The notes: a model not told the origin generated them from the letters alone. Shown: positions 1 through 8,924, counted from the first letter of the stretch. The stretch: 64,000 bases of DNA from DASUAS01 sp963756895 (GCA_963756895.1 CAVWPI010000016.1:62001-126000); one strand, 5' to 3'. A program made the numbers and translations.

Positions 1-1
1 G

Positions 2-925
2 GTGCTCGGTCTCGGGTCGGGAACGCCAGCGACCGCCGACAGCGATCCGGTCGATCCGCTCCCACTCTCGTGGATCCACGACTCGCCTGTGCTCACGTGG
101 GGTGACGATGGCGCGTCCGTGCGAGAGTGGCAGGGCGAGATGAACGAATGGCTCGCAGCCGCGGTCCCCGACGACCCGTATCGCCTCGAGCTCGACGGTA
201 GTTACGGGCCTTTGACCGACTCGATCACGCGACGGTTCCAGGCCATCTCCGGGCTGCCGGTCGACGGCATCGTCGGGCCGGTGACCCGCGCCGCGCTGCT
301 GAGTTCTCCGGCACTGATCGCCTCTGGTGCGGGGCCTGCTGCACGGGAACCGTCCGTGGAACTGGGCGACCGAGGCGACGCCGTGGCGACGTGGCAGCGG
401 GATCTCGACGTGTGGTTCCAGGCCACCGGAGCCGAGCCGGGAGGCGTGGCCGTCGACGGCGTGTTCGGTCCCGCGACCGCGGATGCGACTCGGTCCTTCC
501 AACAGTCGCAGGGCGTGACCATCGACGGGATCGTCGGTCCCGAGACACGGGCTGCGCTGCTCAGCGCGCCCGCGCTGGCCAACGCCGCGAAGGTTCCGCC
601 CTCGCCCGACACCACGGTGACGATGGCGCCATCGCGTCCTGCGGCGGGGGTGTGCGCATCTGCCGACACCACCATCGTCGAGATCCACCTCGGCCCCGAC
701 GCTCCGATGCCCCGGTGCATCGTCGTTGCCGGACGCCTCCATTGGCTGCGAATCGTCAACGACGGGGCAGCGACACGAGTGACCCTGGGATCGTTCACGG
801 CCGAACTCGAGGCGGGCGCCACGATCACCACGGACCTGCCCGTGCGGTCCTACGTCGACCTGGGTTCGCGCACGCTCGTGGTCGCTCGCTATGGCGATTC
901 GGGACCCGACGTGGTCGTGCAATGA
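2..925 (+). CDS. Protein with two peptidoglycan-binding (PG_binding_1) domains, probably 5'-truncated
   Basis: The frame is open from the first bases of the window, so the true start, and probably a signal peptide, may lie upstream. Two PG_binding_1 repeats are visible at about residues 28-103 and 118-193. Each ends in the typical pattern of a DG-xFGP or DG-xYGP turn, a F-Q core, then DGIVGPxTRAALL. The roughly 110-residue C-terminal part is compact and beta-rich, with no family I recognise and no catalytic domain. By family knowledge the repeats bind cell-wall peptidoglycan, so the protein is probably extracytoplasmic. The next gene starts 66 bases downstream on the same strand. Confidence 0.8.
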   Translation: MLGLGSGTPATADSDPVDPLPLSWIHDSPVLTWGDDGASVREWQGEMNEWLAAAVPDDPYRLELDGSYGPLTDSITRRFQAISGLPVDGIVGPVTRAALLSSPALIASGAGPAAREPSVELGDRGDAVATWQRDLDVWFQATGAEPGGVAVDGVFGPATADATRSFQQSQGVTIDGIVGPETRAALLSAPALANAAKVPPSPDTTVTMAPSRPAAGVCASADTTIVEIHLGPDAPMPRCIVVAGRLHWLRIVNDGAATRVTLGSFTAELEAGATITTDLPVRSYVDLGSRTLVVARYGDSGPDVVVQ

Positions 926-991
926 CGAGCGACCGAGCGCGTGTTCCCTGCCGCGATTCGCTGACCGTGTCTTGACCGAGAGGAGTTGGCC

Positions 992-1495
992 GTGACCCGT
1001 CGGATTCTCGTCGCGCTCGACGACAGCAGGTCATCGCAGAGAGCCGCCGCGTTCGTCAGCGAGTTCTTCGCGCCGGCCACCGACATCGAGGTGCTCGGCG
1101 TCAACGTCGCGGAGCTCCCGCAACCATGGATCGCTCCAGGCTTGGGCTATGGCGTCGTCATGCCGCCCTTCGCTGCCGGTTCGATGCCCGCGGTCGGCCG
1201 TGAGCACGGTGCCCAGCGGATCGAAGAGGAGGCGGAGGACCAGGCGTCGCAAATGCTCGAGGCCAACGACCTTTCGAGCGCGCAATCGCTCGGCGCAGTG
1301 GGGGACCCGGTCGCCGCGATCGTCGCTGCTGCTCGAGAACACGACGTCGACCTCATCGTGGTCGGTGGCGACGAGGCCGGATTCCTCGGTCGTCTGCTCG
1401 ACCGATCCGTGACCCGCGGGCTGCTGCGAGAGGCCCGGCGTCCCATCCTGGTCGTTCCCACCGCAGACGACGACGTACGGTCGGATCCCGACTGA
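992..1495 (+). CDS. Universal stress protein (UspA family)
   Basis: A single Usp domain of about 167 residues, close to the family's usual size. It opens with RRILVALDDS and ends in the nucleotide-loop region: IVVGGDEAG, a dozen residues, then SVTRGLLREARRPILVVP. The usual G-S/T-H-G loop reads GGDEAG, so ATP binding may be altered. I chose the GTG at 992 over a TTG two codons earlier because AGGAG (981-985) lies six bases before it. The role is a cytoplasmic stress-response protein with no defined substrate. A broken amino-acid permease follows about 90 bases downstream. Confidence 0.85.
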   Translation: MTRRILVALDDSRSSQRAAAFVSEFFAPATDIEVLGVNVAELPQPWIAPGLGYGVVMPPFAAGSMPAVGREHGAQRIEEEAEDQASQMLEANDLSSAQSLGAVGDPVAAIVAAAREHDVDLIVVGGDEAGFLGRLLDRSVTRGLLREARRPILVVPTADDDVRSDPD

Positions 1496-1586
1496 ACCGG
1501 GGCGACATCGAGCACCGCGGCATCGGTTCGACGGGTCGCACCTGGCCGATGATCCCCTCGTTCGATCCGATCGAGAGGTGCACCTG

Positions 1587-2963
1587 ATGCCCGACAGCGG
1601 TCGCTCCCGCCGCCGCTGACGGCACCGGCGGCTCGCTCGGCTTCCTGGCCGCGGTTTCCATCGGCGTGGGCGGGATGGTCGGCGGTGGGATCTTCGCCGT
1701 CCTCGGCCTCGCCGTAGGGGTCGGGGGTGGCGGCACGTTCGTCGCCTTCTTCATCGCCGGGATGGTCGCGTTGCTGACGACCTATTCCTACGCACGGCTC
1801 TCGGTGGCCATCCCCAGTTCGGGCGGAACGGTCGCCTTCGTCAACGAGGCGTTCGGTGAAGGACGGGTGGCCGGGGCGCTCAGCGTCTTGTTGTGGCTCT
1901 CCTACATCGTGACCGTGGCGCTCTACGCGTTCGCCTTCGGTTCCTACGCGACCACCTTCCTGTCAACGCCGGCCCAGTCCGTCGGGCTCCACGTCATGAT
2001 CACCGCCGTGGTGGTCGTGATGGCGGTCGTCAACGTGTTCAGCGCCAAGCTCATCGGCGCCACCGAGAAGTACATCGTGGCCGCCAAGGTGGCCATCCTG
2101 GTGGCGTTCGTCGCCGTCGCCCTGTTCCACACGGACTTCGCCGACGGTCGCCCCTTCCCAGTGGCCGGGGGCCGGTTCGCTCATCGCCGGCGGGATGCTC
2201 ATCTTCGTGGCCTACGAAGGCTTCGAGCTGATCGCCAACGCCGCCGGCGACGCGAAGGACCCGAAACGGACGATCCCCCGGGCGCTCTATGCCTCGGTGA
2301 TCTTCACCATCGTGCTCTACGTCCTGGTCGCGATCGTGACGGTCGGGCTCCTGTCGCTCGGCCAGATCGCCGATGCCGCGGACTTCGCGTTGGCCGAGGC
2401 GGCAGGGGTGGTCTGGGGCCGGACCGGCTTCGACGCCATCGTCGTGGCCGCCCTCCTGTCCACGGCATCGGCCATCAACGCAACGTTGTACGGGACCTCG
2501 CGTCTCACCGTGGTGATCGCCGTCGACGGCGAAGCCCCCACCTCCCTCGAGCGAAAGATCGCCGGCAAACCGATCCTCGGGCTCCTCCTGACTGCCGTGC
2601 GCTGCTCTGCTGGTCGCCAACGTCGTGCCCCTCGAAGCGATCTCCTCACTGGCCAGCGCCGGTTTCCTGATCGTGTTCGCCGCCGTCAACGTGGCCAACG
2701 TGAAGCTCGCCCGCAGGACTCGCAGCCGACGATGGATCTCCGTCGTCGGCGCCTGCGCCTGCGCGGGTGCACTCATTGCGTTGGTGGCCCACCTCGCCAC
2801 CACCCGGCCCATCGACCTGCTGTTCCTCGTCGGCCTCCTCGTCGCCACCTTCGTCGGCGAGGCCACCTATCAGCGGCGCCGACGCCTCCGCCCACTGCAC
2901 GAGGACCGGCCCGGTCGGGGACTCCCCGGCACGGATGGTGTTGCGGGCTCCAGCCTCGGCTGA
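1587..2963 (+). pseudogene. APC-superfamily amino acid permease, split by three frameshifts
   Basis: Concatenating three frames gives one recognisable permease. Hydrophobic helices with a GGGIFAVLG motif (from 1621) continue to about 2165. The protein resumes from 2195 (LIFVAYEGFELIANAAGD, then KDPKRTIPRAL, typical of APC helix 6 and the following loop), and again from about 2600 to the stop at 2963. ATG 1587 has GAGAGG nine bases upstream and reads MPDSGRS before the first shift. Each shift is the one-extra-base type: around the GC run at 1600-1617, in the G5 run at 2166-2170, and near 2600. Removing one base at each restores a continuous membrane protein. Sequence errors are as likely as a dead gene. 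Confidence 0.75.
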
Positions 2964-3019
2964 CCCGCGGGGCACCGCGCGCGACTTGTCGGCACGGGAG
3001 CGAGCTTCCGCGAGCTTCG

Positions 3020-3199
3020 TTCACGACCACGCCGAGCGAGCTCATCGAGTACTCGCAGCAGCAGGGCATGCTCGTCGAGGCGTACTCACCGATGGCGCAC
3101 GGAGAGCTGTTCAAGAACCGCCAGGTGGCCGACATGGCCGAGAAGTACGGCACGTCAGCTCGGAACTTGACAGTGCCCTTTCGGTTCAGCACACTCTGA
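3020..3199 (+). pseudogene. Aldo/keto reductase remnant (internal fragment)
   Basis: About 58 codons read TPSELIEYSQQQGMLVEAYSP, then MAHGELFKN and VADMAEKYGTS, up to a stop at 3199. This matches the strand-7/strand-8 part of 2,5-diketo-gluconate-type aldo/keto reductases, where the stretch normally continues into a cofactor-binding segment. The catalytic Asp/Tyr/Lys/His part upstream and the C-terminus are missing. There is no start codon with a ribosome site. I read it as debris of a deleted reductase gene between the permease and the next operon. Confidence 0.6.
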
Positions 3200-3233
3200 A
3201 TTCACGGGTTGCTGAAGTGAGGAGAGCCAGGGG

Positions 3234-3770
3234 ATGGATCCGGTTGTGTTGTTCGAGCGGGCCGCGAGTGATGCGGTGTCCATGGTGGAGCGCGTGCGCC
3301 CCGAGCAGCGCGTCGCGCCGACACCGTGCGCCGAGTGGGACGTGGAGACGCTCGTCACCCACATGGTCGGCGGCACCGTCTATCTCGGCGCGGCGCTCGG
3401 GATGGAAGCCGAGGCGGCCACGGCTGGCGATGGCGGCTCTCGCGACGCGGTGGCCCGGTGTGTGGAGGCGCTGCACGCGCCCGGTGCGCTGGAACGTCGG
3501 TGCATGTCACCGGCGGGCTTCGAGTGGTCGGTCGCCGAGGCAACCGCAGGCACGGCGATGGACCAGTTGGTCCACACTTGGGACCTGGCGGTCGCTCTCG
3601 GAGCTGAACGTCAGCTCGATCCCGAATTGGTGGACGCGATCGTGGTCATGTTCCTTCCGCGGATGCCCCAGATCGGAAGGCAGGCGGGCATCGTGGGTCC
3701 CGAGGTTGTCGTCGCCGACGACGCATCGCAGCAGGATCGCCTGCTCGGTGCGATGGGACGACACCCATGA
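3234..3770 (+). CDS. TIGR03086-type / mycothiol-dependent maleylpyruvate isomerase-like protein
   Basis: A 178-residue protein with the DinB/MDMPI fold signature: a helical start (FERAASDAVSMVERV), then TPCAEWDVETLVTHMVGG, where the His after the conserved CxEWxV belongs to the metal site, and MDQLVHTWDLAVALG supplying a second His. Some family members are metal-dependent thiol enzymes using mycothiol, but the substrate cannot be told. GAGGAGA lies ahead of ATG 3234. It is the first gene of a tightly packed operon, and its stop overlaps the next ATG (ATGA). Pairing with an ArsR regulator and an SRPBCC gene is common in actinobacteria. Confidence 0.75.
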   Translation: MDPVVLFERAASDAVSMVERVRPEQRVAPTPCAEWDVETLVTHMVGGTVYLGAALGMEAEAATAGDGGSRDAVARCVEALHAPGALERRCMSPAGFEWSVAEATAGTAMDQLVHTWDLAVALGAERQLDPELVDAIVVMFLPRMPQIGRQAGIVGPEVVVADDASQQDRLLGAMGRHP

Positions 3771-4111
3771 CCATGGATTCGCTCGACGAGGCAGTCCGTG
3801 CGATGGGGCATCCCGGTCGCCGCGCCATGCTGCGGTCTGCTCGTGACGAAGAGCGCACCGCGTCTGAACTCGCGGCGATCGCGGGCTTGTCACCGTCAGC
3901 CGCGAGTCCTCACCTCAAGCTCTTGCGCGCGACCGGGCTGATGCACGTTCGGGTCGACGCGAAGCGTCGGCTCCACCGCGTCGATCTCCAACGGCTCGCG
4001 GAGGTGCGAGCCGCGTTGGACGAGCTCTGGGGCGATCGTCTCGACGCGCTCAAGTCGACGGCAGAAGCTCGCAGCCAGCCGGCTCGCGGTCGACGGACGC
4101 GGTCCGCATGA
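3767..4111 (+). CDS. ArsR-family winged-helix transcriptional regulator
   Basis: A 114-residue single-domain regulator. The helix-turn-helix is clear: RTASELAAIAGLSPSAASPHLKLLRATGLMHVRVDAKRRLHRVD (positions about 28-70), quoted here only as landmarks of helix 3, recognition helix and wing. No Cys-based ArsR metal site is seen, so it is probably a non-metal sensor. It overlaps the upstream stop by four bases and ends in an ATGA overlap with the SRPBCC gene. That layout is usual for ArsR-SRPBCC pairs. It probably controls its own operon, but I see no clear operator upstream of 3234. Confidence 0.85.
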   Translation: MTMDSLDEAVRAMGHPGRRAMLRSARDEERTASELAAIAGLSPSAASPHLKLLRATGLMHVRVDAKRRLHRVDLQRLAEVRAALDELWGDRLDALKSTAEARSQPARGRRTRSA

Positions 4112-4575
4112 AGCTCGTCGAGAAACGGATCCACATCGCCGCGAGCCCGACCCACGTCTACGAATTGCTCACCGATGAGGAGCTTCTCGTCGAGTGGATG
4201 GCGCCACACGCCGAGCTCGATCCCCGACCAGGCGGGAAGCTCACGTGGACACACGGCAACGGCGACAGCGTCGTTGGGAAGTTCGTCGAACTCGTCCCCT
4301 CTCGCCGCATCGTGTTCACCTACGGGTGGGACCGCGACGACGTCCGCATCCCACCGGAATCGACGACCGTGGAGATCAACCTACGCCCGCACCGGGGCGG
4401 TACCGAGCTCCATCTCGTCCATCGGGGACTTGCCGAGCCAATGGCCGACGCGCATGCCGGCGGATGGAGCAACTATCTGGCCCGCCTCACCGCGCTCGCC
4501 GAGGGTCGAGACCCGGGACCCGACCCGTTGGCTGCTGAACGCGTTCCCGCCGCGCGCGACTTGGGGTTGCGATGA
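4108..4575 (+). CDS. SRPBCC (AHSA1-like) domain protein
   Basis: A 155-residue START/Bet v1-like protein: KRIHIAASPTHVYELLTDEE at the N-terminus, the W-M-A-P segment, RPGGKLTWTH, then VFTYGWDRDD and the C-terminal helix ending near LARLTALAEG. The fold forms a hydrophobic ligand pocket. The ligand of this subfamily is generally unknown. It is translationally coupled to the ArsR gene before it and the YjbR gene after it (both 4-base overlaps). It is one of four SRPBCC genes in the window. Confidence 0.85.
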   Translation: MKLVEKRIHIAASPTHVYELLTDEELLVEWMAPHAELDPRPGGKLTWTHGNGDSVVGKFVELVPSRRIVFTYGWDRDDVRIPPESTTVEINLRPHRGGTELHLVHRGLAEPMADAHAGGWSNYLARLTALAEGRDPGPDPLAAERVPAARDLGLR

Positions 4576-5378
4576 GCGCGCGGGCGCCAGCATCGAGCGG
4601 CGAGGAGCGATTCTGGAAACTCGCCGATCCGCTCCTCACGCAAGCAGGTGTCACGCGTTCGACGATGATGGGCTTCCCGTGCCTGCGCCTCGCCGGAGAC
4701 TTCTTCGCCAGCTGTGATCGCCGCACCGGTCAACTGGTGATCAAACTGAACGAGGAGCGCGCGACGGCCCTCATCGATTCAGGAAGGGCTGAGCCCTTCG
4801 CGCCCAGTGGGCGCCCGTTCCGTGAGTGGGCGAGCATCCCGGAACGCTTCGCCAGGAGTTGGCCCGGGTTGCTCGACGAGGCGCTCCGTTGCTCGGCTGA
4901 GCGCCGGTCCGCACCGCGAGCGTGGCGCGCGGGATCAAGCGCGGGAACCTCGAGCGCCAGCGCGAAAGGACAGCGCTTGCTCGACCGCGTGCGGAAGATC
5001 GCGTTCACGTTGCCCGACGTGAGCGAACGGCTCAGCCATGGTGAACCCTGCTTCTTCGTGCGCGAGCGGCGCCCATTTTGCTACTTCCACGACAACCACA
5101 ACGGTGATGGTCGGATCTCACTGTGGTGTCCGACGTTGCCGGCCGTTCAGGAAGAACTCGTGACCGCCGAGCCGCAGCGATTCTTCCGGCCGACGCCATC
5201 CGCGAGCGGAACCTTCTCGACCTGGCTCGGCGTGTACCTCGACACCACGGGTACCAACCGGGTCGACTGGAAGGAGATCAGCAACATCCTCGAAGACGCC
5301 TATCGGAGCGCGGCGCCCAAGAGCCTCGTGAAGGAGCTCGACTCCACGAGGAGATCGAATCGGGCCAGTCACACCTGA
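4572..5378 (+). CDS. Tandem MmcQ/YjbR-like protein (two-domain fusion)
   Basis: A 268-residue protein that looks like two YjbR/TfoX-type domains in one chain. The first half (about 15-95) has MMGFPCLRLAGDFFASCDR, VIKLNEERA and the end FREWASIP. The second half (about 135-255) has KIAFTLPDVSERLSHGEPCFF, then ISLWCPTLPAVQEELV and FSTWLGVYLD. Single YjbR proteins are about 110-130 residues, so the length fits a fusion. An Ala/Ser/Arg-rich linker joins the halves. The fold is described as DNA-binding-like, but no function is established. Last gene of the 3234-5378 operon (ATGA overlap at 4572). Confidence 0.7.
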   Translation: MSARAPASSGEERFWKLADPLLTQAGVTRSTMMGFPCLRLAGDFFASCDRRTGQLVIKLNEERATALIDSGRAEPFAPSGRPFREWASIPERFARSWPGLLDEALRCSAERRSAPRAWRAGSSAGTSSASAKGQRLLDRVRKIAFTLPDVSERLSHGEPCFFVRERRPFCYFHDNHNGDGRISLWCPTLPAVQEELVTAEPQRFFRPTPSASGTFSTWLGVYLDTTGTNRVDWKEISNILEDAYRSAAPKSLVKELDSTRRSNRASHT

Positions 5379-5497
5379 CTGCGACTCCACGCTGCCGTGC
5401 CAGACTTCCGAGCAGATCCGCACCGACAGCAGCCAGGTCGATCGTCGCCCCCAGGGGGCGACTGGAAGTGCCGAAGCAGCGAAGGAACCGCACCGCA

Positions 5498-5938
5498 GTG
5501 CACGTCGACGTTCAGAGCGACATCGTCATCAACCGGCCGGTGGATGCGGTCGCGGCCTATGCGGCCGATCCGTCGAACACGCCGGAGTGGTACGACCGGA
5601 TCGACTCGGTCGAGTGGAAGTCGACGCCGCCCGCAATGCGCGGCACTCGAGTTGCCTTCGTGGCGCGATTTCTCGGCCGGCAACTCGCGTACACGTACGA
5701 GTTCGTCGACGTCGTGCCCGGCGAGCGCCTGGTCATGCGGACTGCCGAGGGCCCATTTCCGATGGAGACCACCTACACCTGGTCAGAGGCCGGTGCGACG
5801 TCGACGCACATGACCCTTCGTAACCGTGGCGAACCAGCTGGGTTCTCCAAGGCAATCGCACCGTTCATGGTCCCGGCCATACGCCGCGCCAACCGCAAAG
5901 ACCTGGCGCGGCTCAAGACGATCCTCGAGTCGACCTGA
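5498..5938 (+). CDS. SRPBCC family protein (polyketide cyclase/dehydrase-like)
   Basis: A 146-residue START-like protein: VQSDIVINRPVDAVAAYAAD, then NTPEWYDRIDSVEWK, GTRVAFVARFLGRQLAYTYE and a closing helix (RANRKDLARLKTILE). The frame is open much further upstream, but only GTG 5498 gives the family's normal start, with GAAGGA 11 bases before it. It stands 120 bases after the tandem YjbR gene and may belong to the same transcript. Ligand unknown. Confidence 0.75.
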   Translation: MHVDVQSDIVINRPVDAVAAYAADPSNTPEWYDRIDSVEWKSTPPAMRGTRVAFVARFLGRQLAYTYEFVDVVPGERLVMRTAEGPFPMETTYTWSEAGATSTHMTLRNRGEPAGFSKAIAPFMVPAIRRANRKDLARLKTILEST

Positions 5939-6152
5939 ATCCGGACACGACTCGCTCTCTCGCTCCGATGTGGATGGTTCCCGATCCGGATCGCCATCCT
6001 CGCAACTGGCGTCGCGCTCAATCCTGAAGTCCCCCCTCCGACACCAGCAAACCCGAACGATCGGCCAGTCCGACCTCGCCCACAAGGACGTTGATCGTCG
6101 GACCGCCGTGGACGGCGACTTCCAGCTGGTCGGGTCCTCGAGCCCGGCGCGG

Positions 6153-7400
6153 TCAGGACGGGTCGACGACCGGCGAGGGCGCGGCGCTGCGGCTCACGAG
6201 CTCGAGGATGGCGAGGTAGACGAGGAGCAGGAGCCCGATGCCGAGCACCGTGAGTGCCGTCGGGTGGTTCCAGATGATGAGCACGACGAAGGCGAGCGCG
6301 ACTCCGAGGCCGCGCAGCCAGCTCTTCGAACGGGCGACGAAGGAAGCGAGGGGTGACGGTTCGGCGCCGCTGCCGGCCTCGGCGCCGGAGCGGAGCATTC
6401 GGTTCCACCCGTTGCGGAGATGCGCCGCTGCGTTCGACGGTCCGAGGACCCAGGCGACGAACGCGATCACGAGGGCGACCACCACGACGGTGATCCCCGA
6501 CGTGCGCAGGAAGGTCGTGAGCTGGTCCCAGATGGCGCCGGCGGCGCCGGGTGTGGACTTCTTGGTGGTGACCGCGTCGAGGTAGAGGTTGCGGCCGGTC
6601 TTGAGGAGCACCAGTTGCACAGCGACCGCGAACGCGACGCCGAGCGCGCCGCGTTGGATCGTCCGGCGTCGGTTCCTCGAGAGGCCGATCGCCGCCGCGA
6701 AGCAGGCGAGCGCGACGAACGGCAGGACCCACGCGACGGTCTGGAGCAGGTCGACCAGTCCTTGGACCTGCTCGACGTCGTCCGACTGCAGGATGACGAG
6801 CTGTTCCTTGTCGGCCGGCACCTCGACGTCGTCGAAGATGGTGATGCCGCGGGCGTCGAGCCTCTCCTTCACCTTCTCCACGATCTGGGCCGTGTTGATG
6901 GTGACGGTGCCGTTGTCCGTGGAGACGCGATCTCCACCCCCGGTGAGGATGTTGACGACGGCGCCGTGGGCCCGACGGTTGGCGTTCTCCCAGAGGGTCT
7001 CGAACCGGTCCGACTCGGCCAGACGAAGCGTCGCCGCGTTGATCGCGGTGCGGACGCCGTCCGAGACGGGACCGGCGAGGAATTCCGCTCGCGGGGGGAG
7101 GGCGTCGGCGACCTTCGCCTCGACGTCGGCGTTCGCGAAGAGCGCATCGGTGACCCGGTTGGCGATCGCGTGCTGGACGTCGGCGTTGTCGGCCAACGGA
7201 CCGACCGTCTCCACGTACTGGTCGGTGTCGAGCAGGGTGTTGCGCACCCACACCGCGCTCAACGAGAGCGGCACCAGGAGACAACCGACCACCACCAGGA
7301 GAGCCCCGACGATCCGCCGCCATCGCGGGGCCTTCGCGTGCTCGTCCGCGCCGGAACCGGCGCCAGGATCGGACGGGCCCTCCCCACCGGTCATGGCCAT
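6153..7400 (-). CDS. Conserved actinobacterial integral membrane protein
   Basis: A 415-residue membrane protein. After a Gly/Ala/Asp-rich start there is a first helix (RIVGALLVVVGCLLVPLSLS). A large soluble loop follows (about 55-215), beginning with LDTDQYVETVGPLADNADVQ and containing two predicted coiled or helical stretches. At least four more helices run from about 225 to 400. The first ectodomain resembles a family of actinobacterial membrane proteins of unknown function. Start at 7400 follows GGGAGG with good spacing; a second ATG lies two codons inside. The 214-base gap between 5939 and 6152 holds nothing I can identify. Confidence 0.7.
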   Translation of the reverse strand: MAMTGGEGPSDPGAGSGADEHAKAPRWRRIVGALLVVVGCLLVPLSLSAVWVRNTLLDTDQYVETVGPLADNADVQHAIANRVTDALFANADVEAKVADALPPRAEFLAGPVSDGVRTAINAATLRLAESDRFETLWENANRRAHGAVVNILTGGGDRVSTDNGTVTINTAQIVEKVKERLDARGITIFDDVEVPADKEQLVILQSDDVEQVQGLVDLLQTVAWVLPFVALACFAAAIGLSRNRRRTIQRGALGVAFAVAVQLVLLKTGRNLYLDAVTTKKSTPGAAGAIWDQLTTFLRTSGITVVVVALVIAFVAWVLGPSNAAAHLRNGWNRMLRSGAEAGSGAEPSPLASFVARSKSWLRGLGVALAFVVLIIWNHPTALTVLGIGLLLLVYLAILELVSRSAAPSPVVDPS

Positions 7401-7577
7401 CGTCGAGCTCCCTCCCAGGACACGTGCCCCACCGTTTCATCCGAGCACAGAGGTCCGTCCTTCGCATCACACCGATGGGATGATCGCCGAGATCAGGCCC
7501 AGGAGCCGGGAGCCTGGGACAGCAAATCACGCAGTGTGCATGACGACCGCCGCTGCCGCAGGTCGGATGATCCCGGG

Positions 7578-7986
7578 GTGGAAAGTCTCTCGACACGGGG
7601 CTGATCGTGGCGATCGCGGGGTCGCTCGTGGTGTGGGGGCTCGTCTCCAAGCGTCTCGAGGCCTTCAACGTGAGTGCACCGATGGCTTTCGTCGCCCTCG
7701 GATTCGTGCTCGCCAACGACCCCGTGCGTGCGATCGACATCAACGTGCACGGCGAGACGCTCCGGAGCCTCGCGGAGGTGACACTGGCGCTGCTGCTCTT
7801 CTCCGACGCGGCGCGGTGAACCTTCGAGTGTTGCGACACGACACCGGCGTTCCGCTCCGACTCCTGGTCGTCGGGCTTCCACTGACCATCGCAATCGGTA
7901 CCGGCCTCGCCGACGCTGCGCTGGCTCCGGGCCCAGGGCTACGCGTAGGAGCACCGGGGAGGAAGGAATGGGTCAGGGATCGCTGA
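7578..7986 (+). pseudogene. N-terminal remnant of a cation/proton antiporter (CPA1-like)
   Basis: From GTG 7607 the frame reads MAIAGSLVVWGLVSKRLE, then APMAFVALGFVLAND and SLAEVTLALLLFSDAAR up to a stop at 7819. This is the first two helices of a sodium/proton exchanger. The match continues in another frame: VNLRVLRHDTG and PLRLLVVGLPLTIAIGTGLA to about 7915. Beyond that, homology ends and an unrelated tail runs to 7986. An out-of-frame GTG at 7578 (VES) may be the original start. Only about a quarter of a normal 400-residue antiporter remains, so deletion as well as frameshift is needed. Confidence 0.6.
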
Positions 7987-8044
7987 CGTGGCGGCGGTGC
8001 CGATGACGCGGCGCGCAGCAGTACCCGGTTTTCACCGTCGGCGC

Positions 8045-8075
8045 TTGACTCTCCGGTCGGGGGAGGGTGGACACT
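8045..8075 (+). promoter_or_regulatory. MerR-type promoter/operator upstream of the MerR gene
   Basis: TTGACT (8045-8050) and GACACT (8070-8075) are separated by 19 bases, the over-long spacer typical of MerR-controlled promoters. The spacer begins with an inverted repeat CTCC-N7-GGAG (8051-8065). The ATG follows six bases after the -10 box, so the transcript would be nearly leaderless. I infer autoregulation by the gene product. Confidence 0.55.
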
Positions 8076-8081
8076 CAGTGC

Positions 8082-8915
8082 ATGAGCGTGCTGTTGACCA
8101 TCGGTGAGTTCTCCCGGATGACGCATCTGAGCGTCAAGGCGCTTCGCCACTACGACGACGTGGGCCTCCTAAGCCCTGCGCAGGTCGACCGTGCCAGCGG
8201 CTACCGCCGTTACGCGACCGCCCAGGTTCCGATCGCGCAGGTCATCCGCCGGTTCCGCGACCTCGACATGCCACTCGAGGAGATCCGCAGCGTCCTGAAC
8301 GCGCCGGACGTCGCCGTGCGTGATCAAACGGTGATGGTGCATCTGCAGCGCATGCAGGAGACGCTTGCGCAAACCCAAGCGACCGTTGCGTCGTTGCAAG
8401 CGCTGCTCGACGGGAACCGACCGACCTTGCCGGTCGAGTACCGCTCTGTCCCGGCCATCCGTGCGGTTGGTATCCGCGGCATCGTCGATTGGGACGATGC
8501 GGAGCCGTGGCTGGACGAGGCGCTCGCGGAGCTCGACCGAGCCGTCGATTCGCGATCGAGCGGGCGCACCGGTCCGGACTCCGCGCTCTACAGCGGCAAG
8601 TTCTTCGAGACCCACGTCGGTGAGGTGACCGCGTACGTCCCGGTCGGTGACGAGATCGCGACTGCCGGCCGGGTGGAGCGGGTCGAGATCCCCGCGGCCG
8701 ACGTGGCGGTCTTGGTGCACGCCGGCCCGTTCAGCGATCTCGATCAGGCGTACGGCGCGCTCGGAACGTTCGTCGCCGAACGCGTGCTGTCGGTCGACGG
8801 GCCCATCAGGGAGCACTACCTCGTCACCGCGGACGACACCGATGATCCCGCCGCCTACCGGACGGAGGTCTGCTGGCCCATCCGTGCCGACGCCGTACCC
8901 GCGACCAGAACCTGA
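8082..8915 (+). CDS. MerR-family regulator with C-terminal GyrI-like effector domain
   Basis: A 277-residue regulator. The MerR helix-turn-helix covers about residues 1-70: LTIGEFSRMTHLSVKALRHYD, then GLLSPAQVDRASGYRRY. A dimerisation helix follows (about 85-115). The second half is a GyrI-like/AraC-effector-binding domain, with VEYRSVPAIRAVGIRG at its start and VEIPAADVAVLVHAGPFSDL later, as in BltR/TipA-type multidrug-sensing regulators. ATG 8082 was preferred over GTG 8067 because of promoter position and family starts. The SRPBCC gene nine bases downstream is probably co-transcribed. Confidence 0.85.
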   Translation: MSVLLTIGEFSRMTHLSVKALRHYDDVGLLSPAQVDRASGYRRYATAQVPIAQVIRRFRDLDMPLEEIRSVLNAPDVAVRDQTVMVHLQRMQETLAQTQATVASLQALLDGNRPTLPVEYRSVPAIRAVGIRGIVDWDDAEPWLDEALAELDRAVDSRSSGRTGPDSALYSGKFFETHVGEVTAYVPVGDEIATAGRVERVEIPAADVAVLVHAGPFSDLDQAYGALGTFVAERVLSVDGPIREHYLVTADDTDDPAAYRTEVCWPIRADAVPATRT

Positions 8916-8924
8916 GGAGTCCCA

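Noticed and set aside
1587..1619. In-frame TGA after MPDSGRSRRR as another recoded stop
   Set aside because: The reading after this TGA is not permease-like; the homologous sequence is in the next frame, so it is a frameshift.
7498..7518. CCCAGG-N9-CCTGGG hairpin as a terminator
   Set aside because: No T-run follows, and it lies between divergent genes, so termination is not expected there.
5773..7839. Open frame of 688 codons on the minus strand
   Set aside because: Arg/Pro-rich composition without any domain; it is the out-of-frame reading of the membrane-protein gene at 6153-7400.
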